Source: Nitrospira sp.
GTDB lineage: Bacteria; Nitrospirota; Nitrospiria; Nitrospirales; Nitrospiraceae
Assembly: GCA_025935475.1 (NCBI GenBank)
Contig: JAICVE010000122.1
Location: 1-7,849, forward strand
Reading direction: 5' to 3'
Length of the DNA stretch: 7,849 nucleotides
In this document: positions 5,034-7,849 of the stretch, piece by piece
Position numbering within the stretch: the stretch's first letter is position 1
Layout: the number at the start of each line of letters is the position of its first letter
Translations under genes and position numbers: made by a program
Notes under the pieces: model-generated
Told to the model about the DNA's origin: nothing
Databases searched by the model: none
Seen by the model: the letters and a program-made list of their open reading frames with translations, nothing else

Positions 5034-5891
5034 ATGGGAACCGCGGGGATGATCCCTTGGTCGCTAGCGCTCGTGGCCGTGGGCGCACTGATGCTCGCCG
5101 CCGGCCCACCGCCTCCGGGCAAAGACGGCCAAGCAAGGTCAGTTGAGACGGTCAAAGGCAAGGACGGTGCACCGATGATTCTGATCCCTGCCGGTCCGTT
5201 TACCATGGGCAGCAACGACGGACTCCCCAACGAACGTCCTGAACATATCGTGGAATTGGATGCGTACTACATTGATCAATACGAAGTGACGTTGGCCCTG
5301 TACCGGAAATTCCTCGATTCAGGGAAGCACGACTCGCCTCCGACCTGGGATGATGAAGCGGCAACGACGGTCGGTGACCGCCCGGCAATCGGAATGAAGT
5401 GGGCCGATGCGGAAGCCTACTGTACATGGGCCGGGAAGCGGCTCCCCACCGAAGCCGAGTGGGAAAAGGCTGCGCGGGGAACGGACGCCAGGCGCTACCC
5501 TTGGGGATCAATGCAGCCCTTCGTCGACATCGCGAATTACAATCGAGGTCTCTGGGTCAGTGAAGCCATCACCTTGGCCGCAGTCACGAGTGGTCTCGAA
5601 GGCATGAGCGTGCGCCATGGCTTGAAAGAGGGGGGCAAGAGCCCCTATGGGCTCAATCATATGGCTGGAAATGCGGCCGAATGGGTGGCGGATTGGTATG
5701 ATCGCGATTACTACCAGAACAGTCCGAAAAAGAATCCGACTGGCCCTGCCCAAGGAGAAAAACGCGTTCTTCGAGGGGGGTCATGGGCAGATCTTCCGCT
5801 GTCGCTGCGCGTCACTGCTCGCGTCTCCGCGGAGCCGGAGTACGAAGAACGTACCATCGGATTTCGCTGTGCGATGGGCGCCACTCAGTAA
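5034..5891 (+). CDS. Exported SUMF1/FGE-fold (formylglycine-enzyme-like) protein
   Basis: A 285-residue protein with an N-terminal signal sequence or membrane anchor (hydrophobic residues about 7-23, then AAGPPPPGKDG) and an FGE-sulfatase domain from about 45 to the end. Hallmarks in order: MILIPAGPFTMGS (48-60), YYIDQYEVT (78-86), AEAYCTWAGKRLPTEAEWEK, AARGTDARRYPWG, GLNHMAGNAAEWVADWYDRD, RVLRGGSW (244-251) and GFRCAMG. True formylglycine-generating enzymes have two copper-binding catalytic cysteines shortly after RGGS; here that stretch reads ADLPLSLR with none, so sulfatase activation is unlikely. The EgtB/OvoA-type iron-binding domain is also absent. A structural or ligand-binding periplasmic role is more likely. 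ATG 5034 is chosen because GGAGG lies 4 bases upstream and the signal peptide follows directly; the longer open frame to 4908 is not credible. A cytochrome c gene follows after 84 bases. Confidence 0.85.
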   Translation: MGTAGMIPWSLALVAVGALMLAAGPPPPGKDGQARSVETVKGKDGAPMILIPAGPFTMGSNDGLPNERPEHIVELDAYYIDQYEVTLALYRKFLDSGKHDSPPTWDDEAATTVGDRPAIGMKWADAEAYCTWAGKRLPTEAEWEKAARGTDARRYPWGSMQPFVDIANYNRGLWVSEAITLAAVTSGLEGMSVRHGLKEGGKSPYGLNHMAGNAAEWVADWYDRDYYQNSPKKNPTGPAQGEKRVLRGGSWADLPLSLRVTARVSAEPEYEERTIGFRCAMGATQ

Positions 5892-5927
5892 ACCGCCAGG
5901 GCGCAGCTGCCATAGCCCCGCGTGATC

Positions 5928-5970
5928 GGATGATCATCATCGTGCCCCCGCACATCTGTTTGGATCATCC
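5928..5970. repeat. 8-bp inverted repeat in the cytochrome c leader
   Basis: GGATGATC at 5928-5935 is the exact reverse complement of GATCATCC at 5963-5970, with a 27-base spacer, and the right arm ends 5 bases before ATG 5976. The left arm overlaps a smaller palindrome ATGATCAT (5930-5937). It could fold in RNA over the translation start or bind a regulator. The match is short enough to be chance. Confidence 0.35.
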
Positions 5971-5975
5971 TCTTC

Positions 5976-6458
5976 ATGTCTGACCGACGTATCAACGCGC
6001 TGATTCTAGCGACACTCGTCTTGGGGCTGCTGTGGACGTACCTGTCCCCCCGCCAGGCTCCGGTGGCCAAGACTCCTCCGCTTCCGGTGGTGGTGCCTGA
6101 AATGGTGCCTCTCGTCACCGGCGAGGAGGACACGGCGATCATCTTCACACGGGCCGGTTGTCCCGTCTGTCATCGCATCCCAGGCATTGCAGGAGCGGAG
6201 GGCCGCGTCGGCCCTCCATTGTGGCTTGGCACCAGCGGCCCCCAACGGTTGCATGATCCACTGTATCGAGGCAAAGCGAAAACCGTTCACGAATACATCG
6301 TCGAGTCGGTGATCGAACCCGGCCTCTTCGTGGCACCCGGCTATCCGGTCGAGACGATGCCCACGTGGTACGGCGCAAAATTGAGCGCGCTGGCCTTGGA
6401 GAAAATTGCCGAGTATCTGGAAGTCCAGACAGCGGAAGACGCGGCTCAGGAGAAGTAG
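5976..6458 (+). CDS. Membrane-anchored monohaem cytochrome c
   Basis: A 160-residue class I cytochrome c. One haem-binding motif C62-P-V-C65-H66, the family's GRVGPPL stretch (76-82), and a probable sixth ligand M128 in PVETMPTW. Residues 7-23 form a single hydrophobic segment after MSDRRIN with no clear cleavage site, so it is probably held in the inner membrane with the haem domain in the periplasm. A Pro/Val-rich linker (27-47) joins the two. The role would be electron transfer, partner unknown. ATG 5976 is the only start in its frame after the TGA at 5931, yet the ribosome site is poor (TTTGGA, about 13 bases away). It likely shares a transcript with the FGE-like gene 84 bases upstream, which is also exported. 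A hairpin follows the stop directly. Confidence 0.88.
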   Translation: MSDRRINALILATLVLGLLWTYLSPRQAPVAKTPPLPVVVPEMVPLVTGEEDTAIIFTRAGCPVCHRIPGIAGAEGRVGPPLWLGTSGPQRLHDPLYRGKAKTVHEYIVESVIEPGLFVAPGYPVETMPTWYGAKLSALALEKIAEYLEVQTAEDAAQEK

Positions 6459-6484
6459 CGCCGCCTGACACGCGCCTGGCGGCG
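6459..6484. terminator. GC-rich hairpin between convergent genes
   Basis: CGCCGCC at 6459-6465 pairs with GGCGGCG at 6478-6484 (7 GC pairs, 12-base loop), starting right after the cytochrome stop and ending 6 bases before the pilU stop. The position suits a terminator shared by both convergent genes. No clear T-run follows on either strand, so intrinsic termination would be weak. Confidence 0.45.
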
Positions 6485-6490
6485 AAGGAA

Positions 6491-7666
6491 TTATGGTTTT
6501 CGGATCGGCCGGACGTTGCCCGCTGCGCCGCCTTGAATTTTGAAAGGCGTCTCGCCTGTGGCGTGTGGGCCTTTGTCCAGGAGTGCATTGATTGCGTCGT
6601 CGCCTTTGAGGCCCTCGAGCTTGATTTTCAGGCGCAGATTGTTGGCGCTGTCCGCATTGATGAGCGCCTGCTCCAGCGAAATTTTGTTTTCCTTGTACAG
6701 CTGCAAGAGGACGTAATCGAAGGTCTGGCAGCCTTCCTCGACACCCTGTTCCATGGCTTCCTTGAGCGTGTCGACCTCGGCCTTCTTGATCAGATCCTTG
6801 ATGCGCGGCGTGTCCATCATGATTTCTAGGGCAGGCACCCGCTTGCCGTCCGTGGAAGGCACGAGCCGTTGTGAGATGATCGCGCGGAGATTGAGCGAGA
6901 GTTGGAGATAGATTTGGGCGTGCCGCTCCACGGGAAAGAAGTTCATGATTCGCTCAATCGCTTGGTTGGCGTTGTTGGAGTGCAAGGTGCCGATGCAGAG
7001 GTGCCCGGTTTCGGCGAATGTGATCGCGGCCTCCATGGTTTCCGTATCCCGGACTTCGCCGATGAGGATGACGTCCGGCGCCTGCCGCAGCGTGTTCTTG
7101 AGCGCGTTCTGAAACGAGAGCGTGTCGAAGCCGACTTCCCGTTGAGTGATGAGCGACTTTTTGTGGTTATGGACGAATTCGATCGGATCTTCCACCGTGA
7201 CGATGTGGCCTTGATGGATTGAATTGCGATGATCGATCATGGCAGCGAGCGTTGTGGATTTTCCTGAGCCGGTGGCGCCGACGACCAGCACGAGCCCGCG
7301 CTTCGTCATGGAAATGTCTTTGATGATCGGAGGGAGCCGCAGGTCTTCGACCGTTTGAATTTCCGCCTTGATGTGCCGGAAGACGAGACCCACGTTCCCT
7401 CGCTGCCGGAAAATATTGACGCGGAACCGCCCGAGCTCCTTGTAGTACAGCGCGAGGTTCATCTCCATTTTCTCTTCGAATTCGCCACGCTGCTGGCCTC
7501 GCATGAGGGCCAGCGCAAGCGCTTCCAGTTGCTCATTGGTGAACGGCGGGGTGTTGGCAGGCTGCGTCGACCCATGGATGCGGTAGGTGGGCGGCGAATC
7601 CACCGTCAAATACATGTCCGAGGCTTCCTGGTCGACCATGACTTTGAGCAGTGTGCGAATATCCAT
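6491..7666 (-). CDS. pilU: Type IV pilus retraction ATPase PilU (PilT/PilU family)
   Basis: A 391-residue cytoplasmic hexameric ATPase of the secretion-ATPase superfamily that helps power pilus retraction (twitching motility, adhesion). An N-terminal PAS-like domain (about 1-100, opening MDIRTLLKVMVDQEASDMYL) is followed by the ATPase core: Walker A GATGSGKST (130-138), Asp box VTVEDPIE (157-164), Walker B DVILIGEVRD (198-207) and His box GTLHSNNA (226-233). The stretches AITFAETGHLCIGTLHS and QAIERIMNFFP, and the long C-terminal segment with LINADSANNLRLKIKLEG, resemble PilU more than PilT. The end (about 370-391) is a Gly/Pro-rich tail, probably disordered. Start ATG 7666 has GGGAG 5 bases upstream. 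It lies 27 bases after the end of a pilT-like gene on the same strand, the usual pilT-pilU order. Confidence 0.93.
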   Translation of the reverse strand: MDIRTLLKVMVDQEASDMYLTVDSPPTYRIHGSTQPANTPPFTNEQLEALALALMRGQQRGEFEEKMEMNLALYYKELGRFRVNIFRQRGNVGLVFRHIKAEIQTVEDLRLPPIIKDISMTKRGLVLVVGATGSGKSTTLAAMIDHRNSIHQGHIVTVEDPIEFVHNHKKSLITQREVGFDTLSFQNALKNTLRQAPDVILIGEVRDTETMEAAITFAETGHLCIGTLHSNNANQAIERIMNFFPVERHAQIYLQLSLNLRAIISQRLVPSTDGKRVPALEIMMDTPRIKDLIKKAEVDTLKEAMEQGVEEGCQTFDYVLLQLYKENKISLEQALINADSANNLRLKIKLEGLKGDDAINALLDKGPHATGETPFKIQGGAAGNVRPIRKP

Positions 7667-7693
7667 CCTGGCTCCCGTGTAGAGGTCTCTTCG

Positions 7694-7849
7694 TTACGCC
7701 GCTCCCGTGAACGCCGAGGCGCCGAACAAGTTCGGCGTCATGCTGCGCGACTGCGCCTCGTTCTTGGTCACGAGACCCCTTGTGGCCAACTCGACTAGAG
7801 CCATGTCCATCGTCTGCATGCCGTCTTTCTGGCTGGCCTGCATGATGCC
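7694..7849 (-). CDS. pilT: PilT-like ATPase, C-terminal end only
   Basis: The last 51 codons of a gene cut by the right edge of the window, ending at TAA 7694-7696. The visible part begins GIMQASQKDGMQTMDMALVE, continues LATRGLVTKNEAQ and ends NLFGASAFTGAA. QASQKDGMQTMD followed by a short leucine-rich helix is typical of the C-terminus of PilT, where GMQTMD is a conserved motif. The ATPase core lies outside the window, so catalytic residues cannot be checked. PilT is the main retraction motor; pilU follows after 27 bases, so the two are very probably co-transcribed. Confidence 0.75.
   Translation of the reverse strand, partial: GIMQASQKDGMQTMDMALVELATRGLVTKNEAQSRSMTPNLFGASAFTGAA

Noticed and set aside
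6902..7798. Plus-strand frames opposite pilU and pilT
   Set aside because: Antisense shadows of clearly identified pilus ATPase genes.
1..7849. CRISPR array, tRNA, rRNA, insertion sequence or attachment site
   Set aside because: No regularly spaced repeats, cloverleaf, transposase or terminal inverted repeats were seen by eye on either strand.

Overview
The window looks like a chromosomal stretch from a moderately GC-rich environmental Gram-negative bacterium. The protein set fits Nitrospira/Nitrospirota: stand-alone and NarL-type receivers, DUF3313, a formylglycine-enzyme-like protein beside a c-type cytochrome, and PilT/PilU. That taxonomic call is an inference from protein character; no rRNA or other marker gene is present.

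Layout. (1) Bases 25-1243, plus strand: a single-domain response regulator, then an exported DUF3313 protein. (2) Bases 1339-2051, minus strand: a hemerythrin HHE protein followed 41 bases later by a 54-residue metallothionein-like protein that starts inside a longer misleading reading frame. A small four-cysteine zinc-ribbon protein (2237-2410) diverges from them. (3) Bases 2411-4320: a gene-poor, decayed-looking region. It holds a NarL/FixJ response-regulator pseudogene (in-frame stop, one-base frameshift, degraded C-terminus), an antisense 55-residue small gene, a 79-residue conserved-looking hypothetical gene, a 22-bp perfect palindrome with neighbouring CTAG hairpins, a probable gene remnant, and a good sigma70-type promoter. 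(4) Bases 4321-4752: a second intact stand-alone receiver served by that promoter. (5) Bases 5034-6458: an exported SUMF1/FGE-fold protein lacking the catalytic cysteines, then a membrane-anchored monohaem cytochrome c. (6) Bases 6491-7849, minus strand: the pilT tail and complete pilU, ATPases of type IV pilus retraction, meeting the cytochrome gene convergently at a GC-rich hairpin.

How they work together. The two intact receivers have no output domain and no kinase partner here, so they probably serve distant kinases. The hemerythrin-metallothionein pair looks like a small operon for oxygen or metal handling. The FGE-like protein and cytochrome c are both envelope proteins and may form one periplasmic unit. 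I saw no CRISPR array, rRNA, tRNA or complete mobile element. The most unusual material lies in 2600-4160.
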